A DNA stretch of 64,000 nt from Antarctobacter heliothermus (GCF_900188425.1 NZ_FZON01000004.1:108488-172487); one strand, 5' to 3'; numbered from the stretch's first letter, positions 34,078 to 43,421 are shown. Numbers and translations: made by a program. Notes: a model not told the origin generated them from the sequence alone.

Positions 34078-35610
34078 TCATCCGGCCATCAGCAGGAACA
34101 GCATCGCCGCTGCGCCCAGCGCGGTGCCCAGCAAAGTCCATACAATCCGGCCCGGCCAAGGATTGGGCGTCACCGGTGTCTCCGGCTGAGATTGCCGGAT
34201 CAGCGCCGCCTCGACGAGTTTTGGCAATCTTGGCCCAAACCGCGCCATCACCATCGCCGTCTTCCACAAGTCCTGCGCCACGGCCTTTGGACCAATCGAC
34301 TCCTTGATGTAGGCCTCGACCACGGGATGCGCGACTTTCCAGATGTTCATGCGCGGGTCCAGGGAGCGCGCGACCCCCTCGACCACGACCATGGTGCGTT
34401 GCAGCAAAATCAGTTCAGTCCGCGTCTCCATACCAAAGCGTTCGGTCACCTCGAACAGGTAGGCCAGCAGTTTGCCCATCGAAATTCGGGTGGCATCCAT
34501 ACCAAAGATCGGCTCTCCGACGGCGCGCAGGGCGCGGGCAAATTCATCGACGTCGCGATCCGCCGGGACATATCCCGCCTCGAAATGCACTTCGGCCACG
34601 CGTTTGTAGTCCCGCTGGATGAAGCCAAAGAGGATCTCGGCGTAAACCCGGCGGGTGTATTCGTCGATATGACCCATGATGCCAAAGTCATAGGCAACGA
34701 TGTCGCCATTGGCCGCGACCTTCAGATTGCCCTGATGCATGTCGGCGTGGAAAAACCCGTCGCGTAACGCGTGATTCAAGAACAGTTGCAGCACGCGTTC
34801 TGACAGGTTCACCCGGTTGTGCCCTGCCGCATCCAGAGCGTCGTTGTCGCCCAGCGCCACGCCCTCGACCCAGCCCATGGTCATCACGCGACGACCAGAC
34901 CATGGCCACTTGACCGCAGGCAGGGCGAATCCTTCATCCTTCTCGGTGTTGGCGGCGTATTCGCTGGCGGCGGCGGATTCCAGACGCAGGTCCAACTCAC
35001 CTGACACGACGCCTTCGAAATGTGCGATCACCTCTTCGGGGTGCAGGCGGCGCGCGGCGGGCGAGAGATGTTCGATCATCCATGCGGCAAAATAGAAGGC
35101 ATCGATGTCCTTCTGAAAGGCGCGTTCGATGCCCGGCCGCAGCACCTTGACGGCGACGGTCTCACCTGAGTCGCGCAACACGGCCTTGTGGACCTGGGCG
35201 ATGGATGCGGCGGCCACGGGCTCGCTGAAGGCCGAAAAGATTTCGTCCACCGGAACGCCCAGTTCTTCTTCGATCTGTTGCTTGGCGGCGTTCACCGGGA
35301 AGGGCGGCAGTTTGTCTTGCAGGACACGCAGTTCCAGCGCCATTTCATCCCCGACCACGTCGGGCCGTGTCGACAGGATCTGGCCAAACTTGATGTAGGC
35401 CGGTCCCAAAGCGGTCAGCGCCCGCACCACTGGCGGCATTGCAGGGTTGCCCTCATCTCCCAGCCAGCGAAAAGGTCGGCCCAGCACGCGCGCGGCAATC
35501 CGCAACGGCGCGGGGGCCTCCAGCGCATCCAGCACGGCGCGCATGGCACCAGTGCGTTCCAGCGTGGCGCCGGTCCGGATCAGCCGCCAGATGTTGTGCG
35601 GTCCGCGCAT
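34078..35610 (-). CDS. ubiB: Ubiquinone biosynthesis kinase-like protein UbiB
   Basis: This 510-aa member of the ABC1/UbiB atypical kinase family supports ubiquinone biosynthesis at the inner membrane. Motifs: KFGQ in ALGPAYIKFGQILSTRPD, the Ala-rich loop AAASIAQVHKA, VAVKVLRPG, the catalytic-loop-like HADMHQGN and YDFGIMG. Two C-terminal hydrophobic segments (TLLGTALGAAAMLFLLMAG) fit the membrane anchors. ATG at 35610 is one base after the ubiE stop, so ubiE-ubiB are coupled. Confidence 0.95.
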   Translation of the reverse strand: MRGPHNIWRLIRTGATLERTGAMRAVLDALEAPAPLRIAARVLGRPFRWLGDEGNPAMPPVVRALTALGPAYIKFGQILSTRPDVVGDEMALELRVLQDKLPPFPVNAAKQQIEEELGVPVDEIFSAFSEPVAAASIAQVHKAVLRDSGETVAVKVLRPGIERAFQKDIDAFYFAAWMIEHLSPAARRLHPEEVIAHFEGVVSGELDLRLESAAASEYAANTEKDEGFALPAVKWPWSGRRVMTMGWVEGVALGDNDALDAAGHNRVNLSERVLQLFLNHALRDGFFHADMHQGNLKVAANGDIVAYDFGIMGHIDEYTRRVYAEILFGFIQRDYKRVAEVHFEAGYVPADRDVDEFARALRAVGEPIFGMDATRISMGKLLAYLFEVTERFGMETRTELILLQRTMVVVEGVARSLDPRMNIWKVAHPVVEAYIKESIGPKAVAQDLWKTAMVMARFGPRLPKLVEAALIRQSQPETPVTPNPWPGRIVWTLLGTALGAAAMLFLLMAG

Positions 35611-35611
35611 C

Positions 35612-36364
35612 TCAGAGCTTCCAGACAGAATGCAGGCAGGCCACACCCATGGTCAGGTTGCGATACTTGGCGTTCTCGAAACCCGCGCGCTGGACCATGT
35701 CCAAAAAGGTTTCCTGATCGGGAAACTGGCGGATCGACTCGACCAGGTATTGATAACTGTCGCGGTCCTGCGCGATCATCTGCCCCAGCCGGGGGATAAT
35801 GTTGAAGGAATAAAGGTCATATACCTTTTGCATCATATCGTTGGGGATCTGGCTGAACTCCAGCACCATCAGCCGCCCGCCGGGTTTGAGCACGCGAAAC
35901 GCCTCATTCAGCGCCTCCTGAGGGCGGGTCACGTTCCGGATGCCAAAAGAAATCGTGTACACGTCAAAGGTGCTGTTCGGGAACGGCAGCGCCATCGCAT
36001 CCCCCACAACCCAGTCCAGCTGGTCGCTCATCGCGCCCGCTTCGGCCCTATTGCGGCCTTCGACCAGCATCGGCTCGGTCAGGTCCAGAACGGTGGCGTG
36101 GCCATGGCCCGCGCGTTTGAGAAACCGGAAAGAGATGTCGCCGGTGCCGCCTGCGACGTCCAGTAGGCGCTGACCGGGGCGCGGCGCGAGCCAGTCCATC
36201 ATCGCGTCTTTCCAGATGCGGTGAATGCCAAGGGACATCGCATCGTTCATCACGTCGTACTTGGACGCAACCGAGCTAAAGACACCCTGCACGCGACCGG
36301 CCTTTTCGCCTTCCGGCACCTCGGAAAAGCCAAAATGCGTCGTTTTTCCGCTGTCTTCGCTCAT
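35612..36364 (-). CDS. ubiE: Demethylmenaquinone/ubiquinone C-methyltransferase UbiE
   Basis: The 250-aa product is a SAM-dependent methyltransferase (2-methoxy-6-polyprenyl-1,4-benzoquinol methylase). Motif I is [17 protein letters not shown], followed by VLDLTEPML and [20 protein letters not shown], all UbiE signatures. It starts [20 protein letters not shown] at ATG 36364; the longer open frame overlaps mutM and is not real. It is divergent from mutM across 76 bases and heads the ubiE-ubiB operon, a common arrangement beside dnaA in Rhodobacteraceae. Confidence 0.97.
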   Translation of the reverse strand: MSEDSGKTTHFGFSEVPEGEKAGRVQGVFSSVASKYDVMNDAMSLGIHRIWKDAMMDWLAPRPGQRLLDVAGGTGDISFRFLKRAGHGHATVLDLTEPMLVEGRNRAEAGAMSDQLDWVVGDAMALPFPNSTFDVYTISFGIRNVTRPQEALNEAFRVLKPGGRLMVLEFSQIPNDMMQKVYDLYSFNIIPRLGQMIAQDRDSYQYLVESIRQFPDQETFLDMVQRAGFENAKYRNLTMGVACLHSVWKL

Positions 36365-36440
36365 GGGTCTTGCCGTCCTGTTGTGTCCAGCTTTCTTATA
36401 GGGTGCCGCCGGGGTGATACAATGTGAAGGACGCCGCCCG

Positions 36441-37292
36441 ATGCCCGAATTGCCCGAAGTCGAGACAGTCCGTCGCGGGCTGGCCCCCGTGATGGAGGAG
36501 CAAGAGATCGTGCGGGCGCAAATCAATCGCCCCGACCTGCGCTGGCCGTTTCCCGACCACATGGCCGAACGGCTGACCGGCGCGCGGGTCAGCCGGTTGT
36601 GGCGGCGGTCAAAATATATCCTTGCTGACCTGTCGACCGGTGAGTCCTTGCTGATCCACTTGGGTATGTCCGGTCGGATGCTGGTGTCCGGCGATCCGCT
36701 TGGCCGGTTTGTGCATGACCACGCGGCGCCACAAAAACATGACCACGTCGTCCTGGACATGGGGCAGGGCGCGCGCATCACCTTCAACGATCCGCGCCGT
36801 TTCGGCGCGATGGATCTGCTGAGCACCGAAGCGGCAGAGCATCACCCGCTGCTGGCGGTGTTGGGGCCAGAACCGCTGGGCAACGGTTTCAGCGAATCCT
36901 ACCTGATTGGCGTGCTGAAAGGCCGCAAGACACCCATCAAATCGGCGCTGCTGGATCAGAAAAACATTGCCGGGCTGGGCAATATCTATGTCTGCGAGGC
37001 TCTGTTTCGCACAGGTATTCATCCCGCACGCAAGGTCAACCAGATCTCTGAGGTCCGCCTTGCGGGACTTGTTCCGGTGGTTCGGGAGGTGCTGCAAGAC
37101 GCCATCGCGGCGGGTGGTTCGTCGCTCAGGGATTTCCGCCAAGCCGATGGAGAGCTTGGATATTTCCAACACAGCTTTGACGTCTATGGCCGTGAGGGTC
37201 TGCCATGCCGAACCGAGGGGTGCACCGATACTGTCAGGCGCATCGTGCAATCCGGGCGATCCTCCTTCTATTGCCCGTCTTGTCAAAGATAG
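36441..37292 (+). CDS. mutM: Formamidopyrimidine-DNA glycosylase MutM/Fpg
   Basis: This 283-aa base-excision repair enzyme removes 8-oxoguanine and formamidopyrimidines. After Met removal the mature N-terminus is [12 protein letters not shown], with Pro2 the catalytic amine and Glu3 next to it. Near the C-terminus are the helix-two-turn-helix ([19 protein letters not shown]) and a four-Cys zinc finger (CRTEGC...CPSC). The start must be 36441; an upstream in-frame extension would bury the catalytic proline. It leads the plus-strand series toward dnaA. Confidence 0.97.
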   Translation: MPELPEVETVRRGLAPVMEEQEIVRAQINRPDLRWPFPDHMAERLTGARVSRLWRRSKYILADLSTGESLLIHLGMSGRMLVSGDPLGRFVHDHAAPQKHDHVVLDMGQGARITFNDPRRFGAMDLLSTEAAEHHPLLAVLGPEPLGNGFSESYLIGVLKGRKTPIKSALLDQKNIAGLGNIYVCEALFRTGIHPARKVNQISEVRLAGLVPVVREVLQDAIAAGGSSLRDFRQADGELGYFQHSFDVYGREGLPCRTEGCTDTVRRIVQSGRSSFYCPSCQR

Positions 37293-37356
37293 CTTGAACC
37301 ATGTGACCGAAATGCTAAGGCTTGGCCCCTGACGGAACCGGACGGAGCCCCAGATC

Positions 37357-38133
37357 ATGGCCTATGAGACGATCATCGTCGAAGTAGAAGACCACGTCGC
37401 CACCATCAAACTGAACCGCCCTGACGCCATGAATGCGCTGAACTCTCACCTGTTGGGTGAGTTGTCAGTGGCGCTGGCGGATGCGGATCAGAACGACAAG
37501 GTGCGCTGCATTATCATTGCCGGCTCGCCCAAGGCCTTTGCGGCGGGCGCCGACATCAAGGAAATGTCGGAGAAAAGCTATGTCGAGATGTTCCTATCGG
37601 ACTTCTTCGGCCGCGAAGGCAACGCCATCACCTCGACCCGCAAGCCTATCATCGCCGCCGTGGCGGGCTATGCGCTGGGCGGTGGGTGTGAGTTGGCGAT
37701 GATGTGCGATTTCATCATCGCCGGTGACAACGCAAAATTCGGTCAGCCCGAGATCAACCTGGGCGTCATGCCCGGTTTGGGCGGAACACAGCGCCTGACC
37801 CGCTTTGTCGGCAAGTCCAAGGCGATGGACATGAACCTGACCGGGCGCTTCATGGATGCCGAAGAGGCGGAACGCGCCGGGCTGGTCAGCCGTGTGGTGC
37901 CAGCCAAGAAGCTGATGGAAGAGGCGCGCAACGCCGCAGAGAAGGTGGCCGAGAAATCGATGATCTCGACCATTGCCTGCAAGGAGGCGGTGAATCGAGC
38001 CTATGAGACAACGCTGGCAGAGGGGCTATTGTACGAACGCCGCCTGTTTCATGCGCTTTTCGCCACCGAAGACCAGAAAGAAGGCATGGCGGCCTTTTCG
38101 GAAAAACGGACCGCGCAGTTCCGCGACCGCTAA
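37357..38133 (+). CDS. Enoyl-CoA hydratase (crotonase family)
   Basis: The 258-aa product is a crotonase hydrating trans-2-enoyl-CoA in fatty-acid beta-oxidation. Oxyanion-hole segment AAGADIKEM and catalytic acids in [15 protein letters not shown] and [20 protein letters not shown] match short-chain enoyl-CoA hydratases, with both expected Glu residues present. It sits 64 bases after mutM, with a possible shared transcript. Position between mutM and rpsT agrees with the gene order known from many Rhodobacteraceae. Confidence 0.95.
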   Translation: MAYETIIVEVEDHVATIKLNRPDAMNALNSHLLGELSVALADADQNDKVRCIIIAGSPKAFAAGADIKEMSEKSYVEMFLSDFFGREGNAITSTRKPIIAAVAGYALGGGCELAMMCDFIIAGDNAKFGQPEINLGVMPGLGGTQRLTRFVGKSKAMDMNLTGRFMDAEEAERAGLVSRVVPAKKLMEEARNAAEKVAEKSMISTIACKEAVNRAYETTLAEGLLYERRLFHALFATEDQKEGMAAFSEKRTAQFRDR

Positions 38134-38141
38134 GGAAATTT

Positions 38142-38190
38142 TGCACACCACATGCACGGTTTGTGCAAGTGGTGTGCATGCCGTGTGCAT
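38142..38190. repeat. Inverted-repeat array of TGCAC/GTGCA units upstream of rpsT
   Basis: TGCACACCAC (38142-38151) is a perfect inverted repeat of GTGGTGTGCA (38169-38178). Nested and following are ATGCACGG (38152-38159), TTGTGCAA (38161-38168) and CCGTGTGCAT (38181-38190), so five TGCAC/GTGCA units occur within 49 bases. It begins nine bases after the crotonase stop. It may be a transcript-end structure or a protein-binding array. Confidence 0.7.
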
Positions 38191-38230
38191 CCGCCTTTTG
38201 GGCGTGTGCGGGGCGACGGGCAGAAAGACC

Positions 38231-38259
38231 TTGCCCGCCTGCGGGTGCTCTACTATATA
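38231..38259 (+). promoter_or_regulatory. rpsT: Candidate promoter for rpsT
   Basis: TTGCCC (38231-38236), a 17-base spacer and TATATA (38254-38259) give a plausible sigma-70 promoter. A small palindrome CCCGC-CT-GCGGG (38234-38245) overlaps the -35 end. The leader to the rpsT ATG would be about 120 bases, long enough for the autoregulation known for S20 in E. coli. Confidence 0.5.
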
Positions 38260-38386
38260 CGCCCGTCATACATGCGCGTGATGCCCGCTTGGCAAGAATC
38301 GGTTCGGCACGGGATGCCGGGTCTGTCGGCGGCACGCGCTTTAATTACGAACATCGTCGACAGACAAGAAAACAGGACCGATCATC

Positions 38387-38650
38387 ATGGCAAATTCGCC
38401 CCAGGCTAAGAAACGCGCCCGCCAGAACGAGAAACGCTATGCCGTGAACAAGGCACGCCTTTCCCGCATCCGCACCTATCTGCGCAAGGTCGAAGAGGCG
38501 ATTGCTTCGGGTGACAAGGACGCGGCAACTGCGGCTCTGCGCGCCGCCCAGCCAGAGCTGATGCGCGGTGTTACCAAGGGCATTTTTCACAAGAATACCG
38601 CATCGCGCAAGATGTCGCGCCTGGCCGCACGGGTCAAAGCGGTCAGCTGA
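38387..38650 (+). CDS. rpsT: 30S ribosomal protein S20
   Basis: The 87-aa very basic product is ribosomal protein bS20, with the N-terminus [20 protein letters not shown], and [20 protein letters not shown] near the C-terminus. It binds 16S rRNA at the bottom of the 30S body. A single-gene unit with its own promoter candidate and a strong terminator. It is a well-known neighbour of dnaA in alphaproteobacteria. Confidence 0.98.
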   Translation: MANSPQAKKRARQNEKRYAVNKARLSRIRTYLRKVEEAIASGDKDAATAALRAAQPELMRGVTKGIFHKNTASRKMSRLAARVKAVS

Positions 38651-38677
38651 CCCAAATCAATATCTAGTAGAATGACT

Positions 38678-38708
38678 AAAGGACGCTACATTATGTGGCG
38701 TCCTTTTT
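38678..38708 (+). terminator. Rho-independent terminator of rpsT
   Basis: AAAGGACGC (38678-38686) pairs with GCGTCCTTT (38698-38706); the inner bases TACA/TGTG extend the stem. Five T residues end it (38704-38708). Strong intrinsic terminator 27 bases after the rpsT stop. Confidence 0.92.
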
Positions 38709-39135
38709 GCATCTATAACCATTTGATCACAGTGGAGATTCTTTTGGGCCGAACTCCGAGTCAAGCTGTAGTTTCGGTTGCCGCCTCTTGGCGAAGATTG
38801 CTAGTTTCACCAAGCGAGTCACCAGTCGCAGGGGGGACAAGGCTGCCGGTTGTTGTGCACTGTTGGGGTGCAGGCGATCATGCTTGTTGAAGGGCAGAAA
38901 GCCCATCGACGAGTCTCGGGGGAAACCCCGGCCATGTCCATAGGATAGAAAAATGCGGGCCGCATATCGGACGCGCCGAACGGGACTGATCCGGGGCGTC
39001 ATGCGGTCTATAACTTGGGGTTCACTCCCCCACCTTTGCGTGCGCGCAAGGGGCGTTTTCGCTGTTCCTCCTGCCAGGTGTTCGTCGCCGAAGGTCATTC
39101 GGCGTGGGGATCGTGGAACGAGGACAAACTGGCAG
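38709..39135 (+). promoter_or_regulatory. dnaA upstream region with three hairpins; no clear DnaA-box cluster
   Basis: This 427-base spacer before dnaA has three compact hairpins: GGGC-AGAAA-GCCC (38892-38904), CGGGG-GAAA-CCCCG with a GNRA-type loop (38917-38930), and CGCCGAA-GGTCA-TTCGGCG (39086-39104), the last about 30 bases before the dnaA start. I found no TTATCCACA-type DnaA boxes or AT-rich unwinding element, so the origin is not obvious here. It probably holds the dnaA promoter and leader. Confidence 0.5.
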
Positions 39136-40494
39136 ATGACCAAAGACCAATGGGGGGCCTTGCAGGATCAGATCAGCAAGGCTGTCGGGCATAACAACTA
39201 CAAGACTTGGATCGAACCGCTGCGCTTCGTCGGGACAAGCGCGGACGGAGTCGTCTCCTTGCAGGCACCTACGAACTTCTTCAGCAACTATGTGTCACAG
39301 AACTATGGTGACCTGTTGTTGCAGCATGTGTCGCGGGCATCGCAGGATGTGCGCAAGCTGGACATCAAGGTCGCATCGGCTGTAACCGAAACCGAAGCTG
39401 CGGCGCCGCAACCCAAACCCGCGCGCGCGGCTCCTCCGCCTGCCCGTGACCACCTGCCGGGTGCGCCGCTGGATGGCCGGTTCACCTTTGACACCTTTGT
39501 GGTGGGCAAGCCGAACGAACTGGCCCATGCGGCGGCCAAACGCGTGGCTGAGGGGGGGCCGGTCTCTTTCAACCCGCTGTTCCTGTATGGCGGTGTCGGC
39601 CTCGGCAAGACGCACCTGATGCACGCAATTGCCTGGGAACTGACCCAGCGCAATCCGCATCTGACGGTGCTCTATCTGTCTGCGGAACAGTTCATGTACC
39701 GCTTTGTGCAGGCGCTGCGCGAGCGCAAGATGATGGACTTCAAGGAAATGTTCCGCTCTGTCGATGTGCTGATGGTCGATGATGTGCAGTTCATCGCCGG
39801 CAAGGACAGCACGCAGGAAGAGTTCTTTCATACTTTCAACGCGCTGGTGGATCAGAACAAGCAGATCATCATCTCGGCCGACCGCGCCCCGGATGAGATC
39901 AAGGACCTGGAAAACCGCATCCGCAGCCGCCTGCAATCGGGGCTGGTCGTCGATCTGCATCCGACCGACTATGAACTGCGCCTTGGAATCTTGCAGACCA
40001 AGGTCGAAGGCTATCGTGCGATGCATCCCGATCTGCAAATCGACGACGGTGTGCTGGAATTTCTCGCCCACCGGATCAGCACCAATGTTCGTGTTCTGGA
40101 AGGGGCGCTGACACGTCTGTTTGCCTTTGCCTCGCTGGTTGGCAAACCAATCAACATGGATCTGGTGCAGGACAGCCTTGCCGACGTGCTGCGCGCCTCA
40201 GAGCGCAAAGTCTCGATTGACGAGATTCAGCGCAAGGTGGCCGAGCACTACAACATCCGTTTATCGGACATGATCGGCCCCAAGCGAGTGCGCAACTTTG
40301 CCCGGCCACGTCAGGTTGCCATGTATCTGTGCAAGCAACTGACCTCGCGGTCGCTGCCAGAGATCGGGCGGCGCTTTGGCGGGCGGGATCACACCACGGT
40401 CATGCACGGGGTGCGGCGGATCGAGGAACTGCGTCAGCAGGACGGACAGATCGACGAAGACGTCGAAATGTTGCGCCGGGCGCTGGAAGCCTGA
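39136..40494 (+). CDS. dnaA: Chromosomal replication initiator DnaA
   Basis: The 452-aa protein binds DnaA boxes and opens the origin. Domain I begins MTKDQWGALQDQISKAVGHN; a short Pro/Ala linker follows; the AAA+ domain has Walker A GGVGLGKTHLM (Lys158) and Walker B LMVDDVQFIAGK; the C-terminal helix-turn-helix holds the DnaA signature GGRDHTTVMHGVRRI. The frame is open for 61 codons upstream, but the residues encoded there are not DnaA-like. No strong ribosome-binding site is seen (GAGGA is 11-12 bases off), which may keep translation low. Confidence 0.97.
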   Translation: MTKDQWGALQDQISKAVGHNNYKTWIEPLRFVGTSADGVVSLQAPTNFFSNYVSQNYGDLLLQHVSRASQDVRKLDIKVASAVTETEAAAPQPKPARAAPPPARDHLPGAPLDGRFTFDTFVVGKPNELAHAAAKRVAEGGPVSFNPLFLYGGVGLGKTHLMHAIAWELTQRNPHLTVLYLSAEQFMYRFVQALRERKMMDFKEMFRSVDVLMVDDVQFIAGKDSTQEEFFHTFNALVDQNKQIIISADRAPDEIKDLENRIRSRLQSGLVVDLHPTDYELRLGILQTKVEGYRAMHPDLQIDDGVLEFLAHRISTNVRVLEGALTRLFAFASLVGKPINMDLVQDSLADVLRASERKVSIDEIQRKVAEHYNIRLSDMIGPKRVRNFARPRQVAMYLCKQLTSRSLPEIGRRFGGRDHTTVMHGVRRIEELRQQDGQIDEDVEMLRRALEA

Positions 40495-40647
40495 CCAGTT
40501 GTGGGAAATATGCGGCGCGCCGGGTCTGGTGCGCTGCAACGCCTTGACGCTTAGGCAAAAGAGCAACACAAATCCGTAAAACCGGCTTGGAGTGCTGGCC
40601 AGCGCGCGCTAGGCTGCGCCTCCCGGCAGTGCGGAGAGGGTAGGGCG

Positions 40648-41766
40648 ATGAAATTCAGCATGGAACGGGCGGCGCTGTTGCGCGCAGTCGCGCAGGCGCA
40701 ATCGGTGGTGGAGCGACGCAACACGATCCCCATTCTTGCCAACGTGCTGGTCGAGGCCGAAGGTGAGTCCGTGACCTTTCGCGCCACCGACCTGGACATC
40801 GAGGTTCTGGACCGCGCTCTGGCGCAGGTCGAAAAGGCAGGCGGCACAACCGTGTCGGCCGTGACCTTGCATGAAATCGTACGCAAGCTGCCTGACGGGG
40901 CGCTGGTGACGCTGGCCGCCGATCCCGGATCGGGCCGCTTGTCCGTCTCAGCGGGCCGGTCGCATTTTTCCCTGGCGACACTCCCGAAAGAAGACTTCCC
41001 GGTCATGGCGACCTCGGAATACGACTGCAACTTTTCCGCCAAGGCAGAGGTGCTGCGCCGCCTTTTCGACAAGTCGAAATTTGCCATATCGACGGAAGAG
41101 ACCCGCTACTATTTGAACGGCGTCTACATGCATGTGTCTGATGGCGAAGACGGCAAGGTTCTGCGCTGTGTCGCCACCGATGGCCACAGGTTGGCGCGGA
41201 TCGACGCGCCGTTGCCGCAGGGCGCCGATGACATGCCGGGTGTGATTGTCCCGCGCAAGACCGTGGGCGAGATGCGCAAGCTGCTGGATCAGGACGACAT
41301 GGATATTGCGGTGTCGGTATCCGAAACCAAGGTCCGCTTTGCCACGCCGGACATCACTCTGACCTCCAAGGTCATCGACGGCACATTCCCGGACTACACG
41401 CGGGTCATTCCGCAAGGGAATACCCGCAAACTCGAAGTCGATGCATCGGAATTTGCCAAGGCGGTGGACCGGGTGGCCACCGTGTCCTCGGAACGCTCGC
41501 GCGCGGTCAAGCTGCAACTGGATGAGGATCGGCTGATCCTTTCGGTCAACGCGCCTGACAGCGGGGCCGCCGAAGAGGAATTGGCTGTCGCCTATGCCGA
41601 TGAGCGGTTGGAGATTGGGTTCAACGCCAAGTACCTGCTGGAAATCGCCAGTCAGGTAGACCGCGAAAACGCCGTTTTCCTGTTCAATTCCTCAGGTGAT
41701 CCGACCCTGATGCGCGAAGGTGATGACACCAGCGCGGTCTATGTCGTGATGCCGATGCGGGTCTGA
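40648..41766 (+). CDS. dnaN: DNA polymerase III sliding clamp (beta subunit)
   Basis: This 372-aa protein is the beta clamp of DNA polymerase III. It begins MKFSMERAALLRAVAQAQSV, has RNTIPILANVLVEAEGESV, and ends with DPTLMREGDDTSAVYVVMPM, the conserved clamp C-terminus. Three similar clamp subdomains are implied by length. GGAGAGGG precedes the ATG. It follows dnaA by 153 bases, in the usual dnaA-dnaN-recF order. Confidence 0.98.
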   Translation: MKFSMERAALLRAVAQAQSVVERRNTIPILANVLVEAEGESVTFRATDLDIEVLDRALAQVEKAGGTTVSAVTLHEIVRKLPDGALVTLAADPGSGRLSVSAGRSHFSLATLPKEDFPVMATSEYDCNFSAKAEVLRRLFDKSKFAISTEETRYYLNGVYMHVSDGEDGKVLRCVATDGHRLARIDAPLPQGADDMPGVIVPRKTVGEMRKLLDQDDMDIAVSVSETKVRFATPDITLTSKVIDGTFPDYTRVIPQGNTRKLEVDASEFAKAVDRVATVSSERSRAVKLQLDEDRLILSVNAPDSGAAEEELAVAYADERLEIGFNAKYLLEIASQVDRENAVFLFNSSGDPTLMREGDDTSAVYVVMPMRV

Positions 41767-41773
41767 GGTCAGG

Positions 41774-41794
41774 CGATTTTTCGTCGAAAAATCG
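41774..41794. repeat. 21-bp palindrome between dnaN and recF
   Basis: CGATTTTTCG (41774-41783) and CGAAAAATCG (41785-41794) are perfect inverted repeats around one central T. It occupies most of the 37-base dnaN-recF gap, close to the recF start. No T-run follows. It could be a hairpin that affects recF translation or a dispersed intergenic palindrome. Confidence 0.85.
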
Positions 41795-41803
41795 TCTCTC
41801 GCC

Positions 41804-42907
41804 ATGTCGCTCGCCCTGACCCACCTGAGCCTGTCGCATTTCCGGTCGCACAGATGGGCGGAAATTGCGGTTGATGCGCGCCCCGTGGCGATCTACGGGC
41901 CCAATGGCGCGGGCAAAACCAACCTGATCGAAGCGGTTTCGCTGTTCTCGCCTGGGCGCGGGTTGCGACGGGCGTCAGCGGCGGACATGGCGCGCCGTCC
42001 GCAAAGCCTTGGCTGGAAAATCACCGGCGATCTGACCGGCCCGGAGGGGCCTCAAGAGATATCCTTTGTCTCCGAGGACGGGGCGGCGCGCAGCATCACG
42101 ATCAACGACAAGAGCGCCAACCAGATTGCCCTTGGCCGCATTGCCCGGACTGTCTGGCTGATTCCGGCGATGGACCGACTGTGGATCGAAGGGGCCGAGG
42201 GGCGGCGGCGGTTTCTGGATCGTTTGACCCTGTCGTTTTTCCCCGACCATGCCCAGGCATCGCTGGACTATGAAAAGGCGATGCGCGAACGCAATCGCCT
42301 GCTCAAGGACAGTGTTCGCGACCCGCATTGGTATCATGCGCTGGAAAAACAGATGGCGCACAGCGGTGCCTTGCTGACCGCGAACCGGCAAGAAACGCTG
42401 GACCGACTGAAAGCCGCGCAGGCCGACGCAGAGACGGCCTTTCCCGCTGCCGATCTGGATTTGGTGCAATCCGAGGGCAGCTTGCCGCCCGCCGAGAACG
42501 ATCTGCGCGAGGCGCTGGCCGAAAGCCGCTTTCGCGACATGGGGGCAGGGCGCACGTTGGTGGGGCCGCACCGAACGGACCTTTACGGTGTGTTTGCCAC
42601 CAAGGGTGTGCCAGCGGCCGAGTGTTCCACCGGTGAGCAAAAAGCCCTGCTGATTTCGCTGATCCTGTCCAACGCGCGGGCATTGGCACAGGATTTCGGC
42701 GCGTCGCCGATCCTGCTGCTGGATGAGGTTGCGGCTCATCTGGACGCAACCCGACGGGCGGCGTTGTACGGTGAGATCGTCGCGCTGGGCGCACAGGCCT
42801 GGATGACTGGCACCGGGTCAGAACTGTTTGCCGAACTGGGCGGGCAGGCGCAGTATCTTGAAGTCACCGAAGAGGCGGGCGAGTCCCGTGTACACATCCG
42901 TGATTGA
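41804..42907 (+). CDS. recF: DNA replication and repair protein RecF
   Basis: The 367-aa SMC-like ATPase loads RecA at gapped DNA. Walker A is YGPNGAGKTNLIEA (Lys38), the signature region CSTGEQKALLISLIL and Walker B SPILLLDEVAAHLD are present. An unusually weak ribosome-binding context and the upstream palindrome suggest low expression. A GNAT-family gene overlaps its 3' end by about 20 bases. Confidence 0.96.
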   Translation: MSLALTHLSLSHFRSHRWAEIAVDARPVAIYGPNGAGKTNLIEAVSLFSPGRGLRRASAADMARRPQSLGWKITGDLTGPEGPQEISFVSEDGAARSITINDKSANQIALGRIARTVWLIPAMDRLWIEGAEGRRRFLDRLTLSFFPDHAQASLDYEKAMRERNRLLKDSVRDPHWYHALEKQMAHSGALLTANRQETLDRLKAAQADAETAFPAADLDLVQSEGSLPPAENDLREALAESRFRDMGAGRTLVGPHRTDLYGVFATKGVPAAECSTGEQKALLISLILSNARALAQDFGASPILLLDEVAAHLDATRRAALYGEIVALGAQAWMTGTGSELFAELGGQAQYLEVTEEAGESRVHIRD

Positions 42908-43421
42908 GGTTATTGCCGAACAGAACCTGACGGCAGCGGATGAGGCGCGGATTGCCGAGATCCTGCGGCAGAGTTTCCCGACTGATTTTGAGGGTCGCAG
43001 CTTTTACCAACAACGTCCGCACATGCGCCTTGTCTGGCGCGAGGGCTGCGTTTTGGCGCACATGTCGCTGTTTCTGCGCGCGATCCGTGTCGGCGAAAAC
43101 GTGGTAGACGTTGTCGGCGTCGGCGACGTGGCAACGTCCGTAGAGGCGCGCGGGCGCGGCCATGCAACTGCCTTGCTCGACAGGTGCAAATCAGTGGCCA
43201 GTTCGAGACGGGCCAGTTTTCTGATCCTTTTCGGGGACCGAGAGTTGTACGACCGGGCAGGGTTTCTGCCGGCTACGAACCAGTTTCGCCATTGTCAGAT
43301 GGTTGGGGCCCGGACAGGCGATATTGTCGAAGGATCCAGTCCGTTTCTGCGGGTTTTTCCGCTGACGGAGGCCCTTTGGCCAGAGGATGCGCAGATCGAT
43401 TTTCTGGGCCATCTCTTCTGA
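42888..43421 (+). CDS. GNAT-family N-acetyltransferase
   Basis: The roughly 177-aa product has the acetyl-CoA-binding motif A of GNAT enzymes, VGDVATSVEARGRGHATALL (R/Q-x-x-G-x-G/A), after beta strands containing VVDVVGVG, and a later LFGDRELYDRAGFLPATNQF similar to YhbS-type N-acetyltransferases. The start is uncertain: GTG at 42888 or 42900, both overlapping the end of recF. The purine-rich GGGCGAG before 42888 favours that one. The substrate is unknown. It lies between recF and gyrB and is probably co-translated with recF. Confidence 0.8.
   Translation: MYTSVIEVIAEQNLTAADEARIAEILRQSFPTDFEGRSFYQQRPHMRLVWREGCVLAHMSLFLRAIRVGENVVDVVGVGDVATSVEARGRGHATALLDRCKSVASSRRASFLILFGDRELYDRAGFLPATNQFRHCQMVGARTGDIVEGSSPFLRVFPLTEALWPEDAQIDFLGHLF

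Noticed and set aside
38953..39135. 61-codon in-frame extension of dnaA
   Set aside because: Residues are not DnaA-like; domain I begins at Met 39136 as in homologues, and the stretch holds hairpins.
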